From Phycisphaerae bacterium (GTDB lineage Bacteria; Planctomycetota; Phycisphaerae; UBA1845; Fen-1342): a stretch of DNA of 64,000 nucleotides. A program made the position numbers and the translations under genes. The stretch lies in NCBI GenBank assembly GCA_017999985.1, contig JAGNKU010000001.1:487276-551275 (forward strand). The letters run 5' to 3'. Every line of letters begins with the position of its first letter. The stretch's first letter is position 1. Shown in pieces: positions 1-7,649 of the stretch. Below the pieces are notes generated by a model, which saw only the letters and a program-made list of their open reading frames with translations, did not search any database and was not told the DNA's origin.

Positions 1-552
1 CGCGACGACCTGGAGGATGAGGGTGCCGGCCACTTCGCACGCTGCATCCGCGCGCTGCGCGCTCGGTTACCGGAGGTGTCGGTCGAGGTGCTCGTTCCGG
101 ACTTTCACGCCCGGCGCCAGTGCGTGCAGATCGTCGCGGACGCGGCCCCCGAGGTTTTCAACCACAACGTGGAGACGGTCCCCAGCCTGCACAAACGCGT
201 GCGGCCGCAGGCGAAGTACCCGCGCTCGCTCGAGACCCTGCGCCTCGCCAAGGAGCTGCGGCCGGACATGAAGACGAAGAGCGGCGTGATGGTCGGGCTT
301 GGCGAAAGCCGGGACGAGTTGTTCCAGGTGCTGCGCGACCTGCGGGCGGCGAACTGTGACCTGCTCACGATCGGGCAGTACCTGAAGCCGTCCTCCGGCG
401 ATGGGCACGCGCCGGTGGCGCGCTACTACCATCCCGAGGAATTCGAGGAGCTGGCGGCGCGGGCCGAGGAACTCGGCTTCACCGCCGTCGCCAGCGGCCC
501 GTTCGTGCGCAGCAGCTACTTCGCGGAGACGCTGTACCGGAAAACGGATTGA
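1..552 (+). CDS. lipA: Lipoyl synthase, C-terminal part (truncated by window edge)
   Basis: This is the C-terminal 183 residues of a radical-SAM lipoyl synthase, which inserts two sulfurs into octanoyl groups on lipoyl-dependent enzymes in the cytoplasm. The frame is open from the first base, so the start and the N-terminal cysteine clusters lie outside the window. Visible family blocks are NRDDL-like RDDLEDEGAGHF at the edge, then VEVLVPDF, FNHNVETVPSL, KSGVMVGLGE, LTIGQYLKPS and the C-terminal GPFVRSSYFAE block, which carries the conserved RSSY end of the family. No frameshift is seen. The DUF900 lipoprotein gene starts 29 bases downstream on the same strand. Identity is strong; only the left boundary is unknown. 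Confidence 0.95.
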   Translation, partial: RDDLEDEGAGHFARCIRALRARLPEVSVEVLVPDFHARRQCVQIVADAAPEVFNHNVETVPSLHKRVRPQAKYPRSLETLRLAKELRPDMKTKSGVMVGLGESRDELFQVLRDLRAANCDLLTIGQYLKPSSGDGHAPVARYYHPEEFEELAARAEELGFTAVASGPFVRSSYFAETLYRKTD

Positions 553-581
553 CGCCCGAGCGGGCGCAACGGGGCCATCGC

Positions 582-1763
582 ATGGACTTGCGAAGTCGCA
601 CGCGCTGTCTGCTCGTAGTGTGGACGCTCTCCGCGCTCACGGGCTGCGCAACATACCCGCGGGTACCGTGCCCGCCACGTGTGACGCCAGCGCTCGGCGA
701 AATGCGGAGCGACCATGCGGCCGTGCAACTGCTGTTCGCGACGGATCGCCGACCTACAGGAGCGAAAGAGCCGGCGCTGATGTTCGGTATCGAGCGCGCC
801 CGCGGGCTGACGTACGGGCGAAGTGAAGTGAGCATTCCCGCCCGGCACAACGCCGGCCGCGTCGACGAAGTGGTCCTCGCCGCACACGACCCCCGCCGAA
901 ATGTCGTGTTGCTGTCCGCCCTGACGCTCGATCGGCCCGGGCGCGGCCAGGTGCCCCAGCAGTTCCTGAATGAACTGCGCGCCCGCGTGGCCCAGTCGCC
1001 GCGGCGGGAAATCTTCGTCTTCATCCACGGCTACGCGGCGACGTTCGAGAGTGCGGCCCGCACGGCGGCCCAGGTCGCACACGATGTCCGCTTCGACGGC
1101 GTGCCGATCGTCTACACGTGGCCCACGCAGGGTTCCGTGCTGAGCTACCTCGTGGACGGGGCCAACGCCGAATGGACCGTGCCGTACTTCGTCGATTTCC
1201 TGGAGCTGCTGGTCCGCGAGTCCGGAGCGGAACGCATCCACCTCATGGCCCACAGCATGGGCACGCGTGTACTGGCCAACGGACTGCGCGACTACATGGC
1301 GCGCCAAGGCCGCTTGCCGCACCTGCACCCGACGGCCGTCGATGCCGAGCCGGATTTCGACCAGATCATCTTCGCCGCCGCCGACCTGGACGCCGAGATC
1401 TTCGAGCGCGACTATGTGCCCTTCGTGCTGGCGGCGGCGCGGCGGGCGACGATCTACGTCTCGACGAACGATTGGGCGCTGGGTTTGTCAGTGCGGCTGA
1501 ACGGGTACTTTCGGCTCGGGCAGGGCGATCTGCCGAACGTGGACCTGGAGGCGCTGCAACGCATCGACGTGGTCGACGTGACGGCGTTTGATCGCGACTT
1601 TCTCGGCCACTTCTACTTCAGCCAGTGCCCACGCGTGCTGGAAGACCTGGCGGGCGTGCTCGACACGCCGGCCGCTCCCCGCGCCGCGCCTCCGGCGACC
1701 ACCGCAAACGACAAGACCGCCCGGCGACTGCAGCGGACGTTCTACTACCGCATGAACCCGTAG
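582..1763 (+). CDS. DUF900-type alpha/beta-hydrolase lipoprotein
   Basis: Predicted outer-envelope lipoprotein with an esterase-like alpha/beta-hydrolase domain of 393 residues. The ATG at 582 gives a short basic N-terminus, a hydrophobic stretch and the lipobox LTGC near residue 22; a TTG further upstream would spoil this signal. The family opens with FATDRRPTG and FGIERARGLTYGR. The hydrolase core shows FIHGY (oxyanion region), VYTWPTQG and AHSMGTR, the GxSxG nucleophile elbow with Ser near residue 225. These are the hallmarks of the DUF900 family, whose substrates are generally unknown. It follows lipA closely, but no functional tie to lipoylation is evident. Substrate is not inferable from sequence. 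Confidence 0.82.
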   Translation: MDLRSRTRCLLVVWTLSALTGCATYPRVPCPPRVTPALGEMRSDHAAVQLLFATDRRPTGAKEPALMFGIERARGLTYGRSEVSIPARHNAGRVDEVVLAAHDPRRNVVLLSALTLDRPGRGQVPQQFLNELRARVAQSPRREIFVFIHGYAATFESAARTAAQVAHDVRFDGVPIVYTWPTQGSVLSYLVDGANAEWTVPYFVDFLELLVRESGAERIHLMAHSMGTRVLANGLRDYMARQGRLPHLHPTAVDAEPDFDQIIFAAADLDAEIFERDYVPFVLAAARRATIYVSTNDWALGLSVRLNGYFRLGQGDLPNVDLEALQRIDVVDVTAFDRDFLGHFYFSQCPRVLEDLAGVLDTPAAPRAAPPATTANDKTARRLQRTFYYRMNP

Positions 1764-1928
1764 GCGCAAAGCGGAGCTTTGCGGTCCCCCGTCGCGAGGC
1801 GCAAGGTGGAGCTTTGCGGTCCCCCGTCGCGAGGCGCAAGGTGGAGCTTTGCGGTCCCCCGTCGCGAGGCGCAAGGCGGAGCTTCGCGGTCCCCCGTCGC
1901 GAGGCGCAAAGCGGAGCTTCGCGGTCCC
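1762..1928. repeat. 35-bp tandem repeat, about 4.8 copies
   Basis: Copies start at 1762, 1797, 1832, 1867 and 1902; the last is partial. The unit begins AGGCGCAAAG and ends CCCCCGTCGCG. Each unit holds a palindrome: in copy 1 GCAAAGC and GCTTTGC flank GGA, a perfect 7-bp inverted repeat, and other copies carry substitutions in the arms. The array begins on the stop codon of the DUF900 gene and lies before gltX. The palindrome core matches that of the hairpin after ftsK at 40251. Confidence 0.95.
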
Positions 1929-2024
1929 TGATCCTGCGCGTCGAAAACCGGCTCGCGCCGCGTTACCCTACCAAGGTGCGGCGGCCCGCCCCCGTGACCC
2001 ATGGCCGCCGCAGACGAGGTAATC

Positions 2025-3683
2025 ATGAGCCAGACCGTGCGTACCCGCTTCGCGCCCTCGCCGACCGGATACCTCCACATCGGCGGCGCGCGGACGGCAC
2101 TGTTCAACTACCTGTTGGCCAAACGGCTCGGCGGGAAATTCGTGCTGCGCATCGAAGACACCGACCAGACCCGCAACATCGAGGCGGCCGACCAGAAGCT
2201 GCTCGAAGACCTGCGCTGGCTCGGGCTGCACTGGGACGAGGGACCGGAGGTCGGCGGACCGCACGGGCCGTACTACCAGTCGCAGCGCCGCCACCTGTAC
2301 GACGAGCACGCCCGCCGCCTGCTCGACGCCGGCCAGGCCTACTACGCCATGGAGACGCGCGAGGAGCTCGACGCCATGCGCAAGGCCGCTCAGCAGCGCG
2401 GCGAAAAGGGCTTTCGCTATCCGCGACCGGCGCGCTTCCCCTCCGAGTCCGAGGCACAAGCAGCCCGTGGCGCCGGCCGGGAGGTGGTCGTGCGGTTCAA
2501 GATGCCCGAGCGCGACTTCGTCGTGCCGGACCAAATCCTCGGCGACGTCGCGATCGGCGCGGCCGAGCTGAGCGATTTCGTCATCGTCAAGAGCGACGGC
2601 TGGCCCACGTACAATTACGCCGTCGTCGTCGACGACGCGTCGATGCAGATCACGCACGTGCTCCGCGGCCAGGAGCACCTGATGAACACGCCCGGCCAGA
2701 TCGCACTGTACGAAGCCTTCGGCTACACGCCGCCCGCGTTCGCCCACCTGCCGATCATCTTCAACATGAGCGGCACGAAGATGAGCAAGCGCGAGAAGGA
2801 CAAGGTGGTGCGCGACGCGGCGAAAACGGCGCAGCTCGATGATGCGCGCCTGATGACGCTGGCCGGCGTGGACGACGCCGCGCTGGTGCAGGCCTGGCGG
2901 CAGGGCGAGACGCAATTGCCGGGCGAGGCTCTGCAGCGGCTGGCCCGCGCGCTGCACGTGCATCTGCCGGAAATCGAGATCCACGATTTCCGCCGGAGCG
3001 GGTATTTGCCCGAGGTGCTGGTGAACTTTATCGCGCTGTTGGGCTGGTCGCCGGGCACCGACCAGGAAAAGTTCACGCTGGCGGAGCTGTGCGCGGCGTT
3101 TGGCGTCGAGCGCGTCGGCAAGACGAATGCGCGCTTCGATCGCGACAAGCTGTTGAACTTCAATACGACGGCGCTGGAGGCGGCGCCCATGGCGCGCAAG
3201 CTGGCGGCGTTTCGCGATTTTCTGAGCGTGAATGAGCCGGGGCCGTTGGCCGGCCTCGACGACGCGCAGCTCACGCACCTGATCGAGCTCTGCCAGGGCT
3301 TCCGCACGTTCCCCGACATCGAATACAAGTGCGGGGCGCTATTCGTGCCGGACGCGGCGGTGCGCTACGACGAGGATGCGCTCAAGAAACACCTACTGAA
3401 GGGCGAGTCGGCTGGCGTAAAGGTCCTGAAGGAAATGCAGACGCGGCTGGCGGCGCTGGACGACTGGTCACCGGCCCGGCTGGACGCTCTCATCCGCGGC
3501 TATGCCGAGGAGCATGGGCTCGGGCTTGGCAAGGTCGCGCAGCCGCTGCGGGTGGCGGTGACCGGGACGACGGTGAGCCCGCAGATTTTCGATACGCTGG
3601 CGGTGCTGGGGCGGGACCGGACACTGGCCCGTATCGCGCGCACATTGGAAATGGTGGCCGGCGCTGCGAAATCTGCTGTATAA
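2025..3683 (+). CDS. gltX: Glutamate--tRNA ligase
   Basis: Class I aminoacyl-tRNA synthetase that charges tRNA-Glu in the cytoplasm, 552 residues. The N-terminus reads RTRFAPSPTGYLHIGGART, with the HIGH-type motif at residues 18-21. The KMSKR loop is at 252-256. The ATG at 2025 was preferred to 2001 because GAGG lies just upstream and the conserved domain begins within a few residues. Odd point: in the familiar enzymes GYLPE follows KMSKR after about a dozen residues, but here it is at 326, so about 57 extra residues sit between the catalytic loop and the stem-contact region. The stop codon overlaps a TATAAT box for the next gene. Confidence 0.95.
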   Translation: MSQTVRTRFAPSPTGYLHIGGARTALFNYLLAKRLGGKFVLRIEDTDQTRNIEAADQKLLEDLRWLGLHWDEGPEVGGPHGPYYQSQRRHLYDEHARRLLDAGQAYYAMETREELDAMRKAAQQRGEKGFRYPRPARFPSESEAQAARGAGREVVVRFKMPERDFVVPDQILGDVAIGAAELSDFVIVKSDGWPTYNYAVVVDDASMQITHVLRGQEHLMNTPGQIALYEAFGYTPPAFAHLPIIFNMSGTKMSKREKDKVVRDAAKTAQLDDARLMTLAGVDDAALVQAWRQGETQLPGEALQRLARALHVHLPEIEIHDFRRSGYLPEVLVNFIALLGWSPGTDQEKFTLAELCAAFGVERVGKTNARFDRDKLLNFNTTALEAAPMARKLAAFRDFLSVNEPGPLAGLDDAQLTHLIELCQGFRTFPDIEYKCGALFVPDAAVRYDEDALKKHLLKGESAGVKVLKEMQTRLAALDDWSPARLDALIRGYAEEHGLGLGKVAQPLRVAVTGTTVSPQIFDTLAVLGRDRTLARIARTLEMVAGAAKSAV

Positions 3684-3684
3684 T
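3679..3684 (+). promoter_or_regulatory. Putative -10 box overlapping the gltX stop
   Basis: A perfect TATAAT lies over the TAA stop of gltX, with TG upstream as in extended -10 elements. No good -35 is present at normal spacing. It would drive the small lipoprotein gene 84 bases downstream. Confidence 0.4.
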
Positions 3685-3767
3685 GTGTGTAGCGGCGCAT
3701 GGCTGGTTTATGGACCGCCGGGCGCGCAGGTCTGGGTGCAAAACGGGAGCGAGTGGAGGTCGTGGAG

Positions 3768-4142
3768 ATGTCGCGGATGCGCGTGTCCGTCGGGCACCAC
3801 GGCATGGCGTGGCCGGCCGTCCTCGGTGCGTTGCTGCTGCTGACCGGCTGCCAGGGCGCCGTAGTCGGCGACTGGTACCTGGTCGAGGCGATCCCCAATC
3901 GACAGACGTTCAGCATCGACCGTGCCAGCTTTCGAGCCAACGGGACGTATGCGGCGACAACGACCATCGAGGGCGTGACGACCGAGGACAAGGGCACGTA
4001 CGATTTCAACGGTTTCAAGTTGCGGCTGCGGCCGGACGCCGGCGGGCAACGGGCGTACACGACGAGTGTGCAGCCGGGCCAGTTGCAGCTCACGAGCGGT
4101 AATCGGAAGGTGCTTCTGAAGAAGGGCAAGAAAGGCGTGTAG
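3768..4142 (+). CDS. Small predicted lipoprotein, lipocalin-like
   Basis: A 124-residue secreted lipoprotein of unknown role. The ATG at 3768 follows a purine-rich GTGGAG and gives a long n-region, a leucine-rich h-region and the lipobox LLTGC near residue 27. The mature part, starting GDWYLVEA, has alternating hydrophobic residues and many Thr and Gly, as in small beta-barrel lipocalin-like or NlpE-like domains, and it ends in a lysine-rich tail. I cannot assign a ligand. It sits between gltX and acylphosphatase and may be transcribed from the TATAAT box inside the end of gltX. Confidence 0.7.
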   Translation: MSRMRVSVGHHGMAWPAVLGALLLLTGCQGAVVGDWYLVEAIPNRQTFSIDRASFRANGTYAATTTIEGVTTEDKGTYDFNGFKLRLRPDAGGQRAYTTSVQPGQLQLTSGNRKVLLKKGKKGV

Positions 4143-4181
4143 CGTCGGCCCGCGGTGACCGTACGAGTCGCGCCAGCTAGG

Positions 4182-4487
4182 ATGGCCAGGACCATGACGA
4201 CAAAGACGAGCGGCGAAACCGTACGCTGCCGGGTCGTGTATTCCGGCCGCGTGCAGGGGGTGTGTTTTCGGGCCACGACGGCGGAGCTGTCGCGCGAGGC
4301 CGCAGTGGTCGGCTACGTGCGGAACCAGCCGGACGGCACGGTGGAGCTGGAGGCCGAGGGGGCCGCGCGGGATGTGGAGGCGCTGCTCAACGCGGTGGCA
4401 ACGGAGTATTCCGGCTTCATCGCGCAAGCGCAGCGCAGCGCGCTCCCGCCGCGCGGCGACGAGACCCGCTTCGAGATCCGCTACTGA
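4182..4487 (+). CDS. acyP: Acylphosphatase
   Basis: Small cytosolic enzyme that hydrolyses carboxyl-phosphate bonds such as acetyl phosphate. Both family signatures are present: GRVQGVCFR, holding the catalytic Arg, and GYVRNQPDGTVELEAEG, holding the catalytic Asn. The length of about 100 residues is normal for the single-domain family. ATGs at 4182 and 4194 are both possible; neither has a strong ribosome site. It stands alone among unrelated genes. An imperfect hairpin with AAAGGC/GCCTTT arms at 4511-4530 follows the gene but has no T-run. Confidence 0.93.
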   Translation: MARTMTTKTSGETVRCRVVYSGRVQGVCFRATTAELSREAAVVGYVRNQPDGTVELEAEGAARDVEALLNAVATEYSGFIAQAQRSALPPRGDETRFEIRY

Positions 4488-4614
4488 ACAGGGGTGCAGT
4501 ACGGGTACGGAAAGGCGGTCCGGAGCCTTTGCTGCTTCCAACGTGGAGTTCCTTCAGACAGGACCCTTGCCCCATAGATCTAGGACACATCCGGCAAACG
4601 AACGGAGCGGTTTG

Positions 4615-4629
4615 TAACACGGTGTGTTA
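4615..4629. promoter_or_regulatory. 15-bp palindrome upstream of a membrane protein gene
   Basis: TAACAC-GGT-GTGTTA is a perfect inverted repeat 28 bases before the start at 4658. Its position suggests an operator, but no regulator is known for it. Confidence 0.4.
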
Positions 4630-4657
4630 GGTAACAACCTGGCACTGGATCCGCCTG

Positions 4658-5116
4658 ATGTTCACGTATGTCTTTTGGTTGGGCGTCGTCATCCTGGCGA
4701 TAATACAGATTGGGCTGTGCTACTCAGATCTTTATGTCCCGCTGAACGCCGACGTGGGCCTTTATTCTAGCCCTGCCGGCGAAGGACTATTCTCGTTGTC
4801 AAGCCGCACGCATGGCGGCTTGATTGACGCGGTCACTGAATATCGCGTCCTTGAGAATGGGCTTATCGTTGGTCGGACGACACGGCGTTTCTTTGTGATT
4901 GCTCCTGCAGGCGAGGTGAAGTTGTTTGCGGATAGGCCCCAATGGCTTAAGGAGTGCGGGGCCGCGCAAGTGGAGCTGGGTCTGCCGTCACGGTTCGATG
5001 ATCCCTACTATTGGATGGCACAGAAGGGGCTCATTGTCTGTGCGATCTTGTGGTTTGTTGCGGGCATCGCTGCCTGGGGCGTGAAGATCAGGTCCGCGAG
5101 AGCTCGCGAGTACTGA
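4658..5116 (+). CDS. Hypothetical two-helix membrane protein
   Basis: I do not recognise this 152-residue protein. It has an N-terminal helix (VFWLGVVILAIIQIGLC), a soluble loop of about 90 residues that is probably outside the membrane, and a C-terminal helix (LIVCAILWFVAGIAAWG) followed by a basic tail. The coding sequence is clearly AT-richer than its neighbours and uses codons such as TTT, ATA and TCA that are rare nearby, which suggests recent acquisition. No operon partner lies on either side. A palindrome precedes it. The reading frame is clean and the hydropathy is convincing, so it is probably a real gene, but no function can be offered. Confidence 0.65.
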   Translation: MFTYVFWLGVVILAIIQIGLCYSDLYVPLNADVGLYSSPAGEGLFSLSSRTHGGLIDAVTEYRVLENGLIVGRTTRRFFVIAPAGEVKLFADRPQWLKECGAAQVELGLPSRFDDPYYWMAQKGLIVCAILWFVAGIAAWGVKIRSARAREY

Positions 5117-5398
5117 AAATAAATCGGGACAGTCAACGATTATCTACATCAGAATCGGCGGCTGTCGGTGTTCGCGGCGATGTTGCCACCCGGTTTGTCG
5201 CGCTGCCGAGCCAATGACACGCGGCGCCGATGTCAACGGCATGGCGACGATGCGCGGGTCACTCGCTGCCGCGCGCGGCTCGGACGGGCCGCGCGCCGGG
5301 TCCAGCTTTGGCAGTTCGGTCGATGAAGCTGCGTTGGCGCGGCCGCCGGGGCCGATTCGAGCCCGCAGGTCTGCACCACAAAACGGATGCTGCGTGGT

Positions 5399-7615
5399 TC
5401 AGCCGGGGGGACGGGGGAGATTCTGGACATCCGGATCCTTGGCTTCCTTGAAACGCTCCGGGTGCTGCTGGCGATACTCCTCCATGCCCTTCGGCTCCGG
5501 AAACGCCCGCGCCACGTCGAACTCCCAGAGAGCACACTCCTCCTTCAGCTGCGGGAGCAACGGATCGTAGACGGCCTGCCGCAGGTACAACGGCGCCTGC
5601 TGCCAGAGCCGGATCTTCTGCAACGTCGCGGCGGACGACAGCCGCAGCGTGTCGCCCGGCATCACCGCCGGCCGGTCGAACCAGCGCCCGAACGCGTCGA
5701 TCTGCAGATCGACGAACTCCGGGATCCGCTTGCCGGCCCAGCCCGGATCGGTGCGCTTCTCGCGCATGTAGTGCTCGTGATACTCGCGCGCCGTGTTCAT
5801 CAGCCGGATATAGCCGGTGACATCCCCGTCGGCCAGTTCGTTGTAGGCGCTGGTGAACCACGCATCCAGCACCAGCAGGATGTCCCGCAGCCCCGCCGCC
5901 TCGGTGGCGTCCAGGAAACTGTCCATCACGAAATCGTGCAGCGACTTCGCCACCGCGGGGTTCGGCTCGCCGCTGGGCGTCAGGGCGTAGACCGTGCGCA
6001 GATATCTGAAGTAGTGGTTCGCATCCGCGTCGCGGCCCGACATGTAGAGCAGCCGGATCGCCTCCGTCAGGAAGTTGATGTGCCCGCTGCGGTAGGTCTC
6101 GCCGGCCCCGGCGCCGGTCGTATCATCCGGATCGAACAGCGGCCCGTATCTCACGAAGGCCTGGTGCATCGACTCGATCATGTTCAGGTCGCGGCCGTAA
6201 CTGAGATACGAGCGGTTGACGTCGTCGGGGTTCGGCTCGAACACCAGCCGCCCGCGCACAAACAGGTTGCGCAGGCAGAAGAAGATGATCCGCGCCGTGT
6301 TGGTCTTGTCGTTGCCGTAGCGGCTGATCGTCTCCCCGCCGGCGATCAGGCCGCGCGTCGCCCAGTACAGCCCCTGGCTGTCCACGGTCCGCCAGTCCAT
6401 CGGCCCGAACTCCCGGACCAGCTCGAGCATGTCGCGTGGCTCCATCTTGTAGACTTCGCGGAGCACCTTGCGCTGCAGGAACTGCACGAGGGCCTCACCG
6501 GCGGGGTTGCGCGCCTGGACGCCGAGGATCCGGTCCAGGTCCTCCTCGCGTGCGCGCTGCTCATAACTGCCGACCGGGCGCCGCGCGACGCGGGCCAGCG
6601 TCGCACTGGGGTCCACCAGGTCGCGATACGGCTTGAAGAACGCAAACGCGAGCCCCTCGCTCCGCCAGTACTGGTCCTCGCTCAGGGGGTCGTCACTGAG
6701 ATTCAGGCCGCGCTGGCGCAGGGCGGCGATCATCGCGGCCGTTTCCGGCTGCCGCCGCACCAGCTCCGCCAGCGTGTCCGGGGCGGACACCAGCGGCGCC
6801 AACTGGGCTTCCGCGGCGCGCTGGGCGATCTCGAATTCCGAGTGCTGGGGCGGCGGCGCCACCTCCCCCGGCGCGATGGCCGGCTGCTCCCGGGGCTTGA
6901 ATTCCTGCCCGCGGGCGGCCAGCGCTTCGCGGCGCCGCGCCTCGTTCTGCTCGAACGTCAGCCGGCCGGCCTGCGCGAGCCGGTCCAGCTCCGTGTCGGC
7001 CTTAATCTCGTCCGCCAGCGCGCTGGTATTGAGCCCTTCCAGGGGGTCCGGGGCCGGGCCGAGCACCAGGTGCATCCGCCACGCCCAGTTGCACTTGTAC
7101 GCATAGTGGTGGTCGTCCGTGGGCTCGCTCATCTTGTTGTTGAACGTCCAGGCGAGCTGCTTGTACAGGTTCACCGCGCGCGGGTTCAGCGGAATGCCAT
7201 GATCCCGCAGCAGCTTCACGCCGTTATACACCCAGTTCCAGCGCTCCTGCGGCGTGAAGGTGGTGACGGAGATGTTCCAGGCCAGGTTCCAGGCGGCGTT
7301 CTCCCAGACGGACGGGAAGTGCGGCTGCAGCGCGCAAATCCACTCATGAAGCTGCATCGCGTCGTAGTAGCGGCCCTGCTCCTTGAGCGCGTCCGCCCGG
7401 ATGAACGCGACGTCGGCGATCAGGCCGCGAAACGCCCCGAACGCCTGGATGTAGAACACGTACGCGGGCGGCGTGTTCGCCACCGGCGATTCCGACCCCA
7501 TGATGTTGAGCTGCGTGCGCCCGCGGTTGATCGTCGCGATGCGCGTGGACGCGAGCGCCACGAGGCCGGCCCCGCAGACGAGCGCGATGAGCTGAATTGT
7601 CCGGGGTCGAAACAT
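5399..7615 (-). CDS. Large membrane-anchored protein of the SPFH/ABC locus, unknown function
   Basis: A 738-residue protein with a single N-terminal helix (QLIALVCGAGLVALA) right after the start, then a long soluble part rich in Trp, Tyr and Arg. The stretch from about residue 60 to 140 (RYYDAMQLHEWICALQP and following) looks like TPR helices. A Pro/Glu-rich low-complexity segment lies mid-protein and the C-terminus is Pro-rich. ATG at 7615 puts the helix at the N-terminus. It is the last gene of a six-gene minus-strand run, 34 bases after the ABC permease, so it is probably an extracytoplasmic or scaffolding partner of that transporter. I know of no defined function. Confidence 0.75.
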   Translation of the reverse strand: MFRPRTIQLIALVCGAGLVALASTRIATINRGRTQLNIMGSESPVANTPPAYVFYIQAFGAFRGLIADVAFIRADALKEQGRYYDAMQLHEWICALQPHFPSVWENAAWNLAWNISVTTFTPQERWNWVYNGVKLLRDHGIPLNPRAVNLYKQLAWTFNNKMSEPTDDHHYAYKCNWAWRMHLVLGPAPDPLEGLNTSALADEIKADTELDRLAQAGRLTFEQNEARRREALAARGQEFKPREQPAIAPGEVAPPPQHSEFEIAQRAAEAQLAPLVSAPDTLAELVRRQPETAAMIAALRQRGLNLSDDPLSEDQYWRSEGLAFAFFKPYRDLVDPSATLARVARRPVGSYEQRAREEDLDRILGVQARNPAGEALVQFLQRKVLREVYKMEPRDMLELVREFGPMDWRTVDSQGLYWATRGLIAGGETISRYGNDKTNTARIIFFCLRNLFVRGRLVFEPNPDDVNRSYLSYGRDLNMIESMHQAFVRYGPLFDPDDTTGAGAGETYRSGHINFLTEAIRLLYMSGRDADANHYFRYLRTVYALTPSGEPNPAVAKSLHDFVMDSFLDATEAAGLRDILLVLDAWFTSAYNELADGDVTGYIRLMNTAREYHEHYMREKRTDPGWAGKRIPEFVDLQIDAFGRWFDRPAVMPGDTLRLSSAATLQKIRLWQQAPLYLRQAVYDPLLPQLKEECALWEFDVARAFPEPKGMEEYRQQHPERFKEAKDPDVQNLPRPPG

Positions 7616-7649
7616 GCACACGCACCCTGCGGCCGCCGCCACCGGGGCC

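Noticed and set aside
5350-5376. A tRNA-like 3' end (TTCGAGC followed by ACCA)
   Set aside because: The bases before the loop do not pair with those after it, and no acceptor or anticodon stem can be built.
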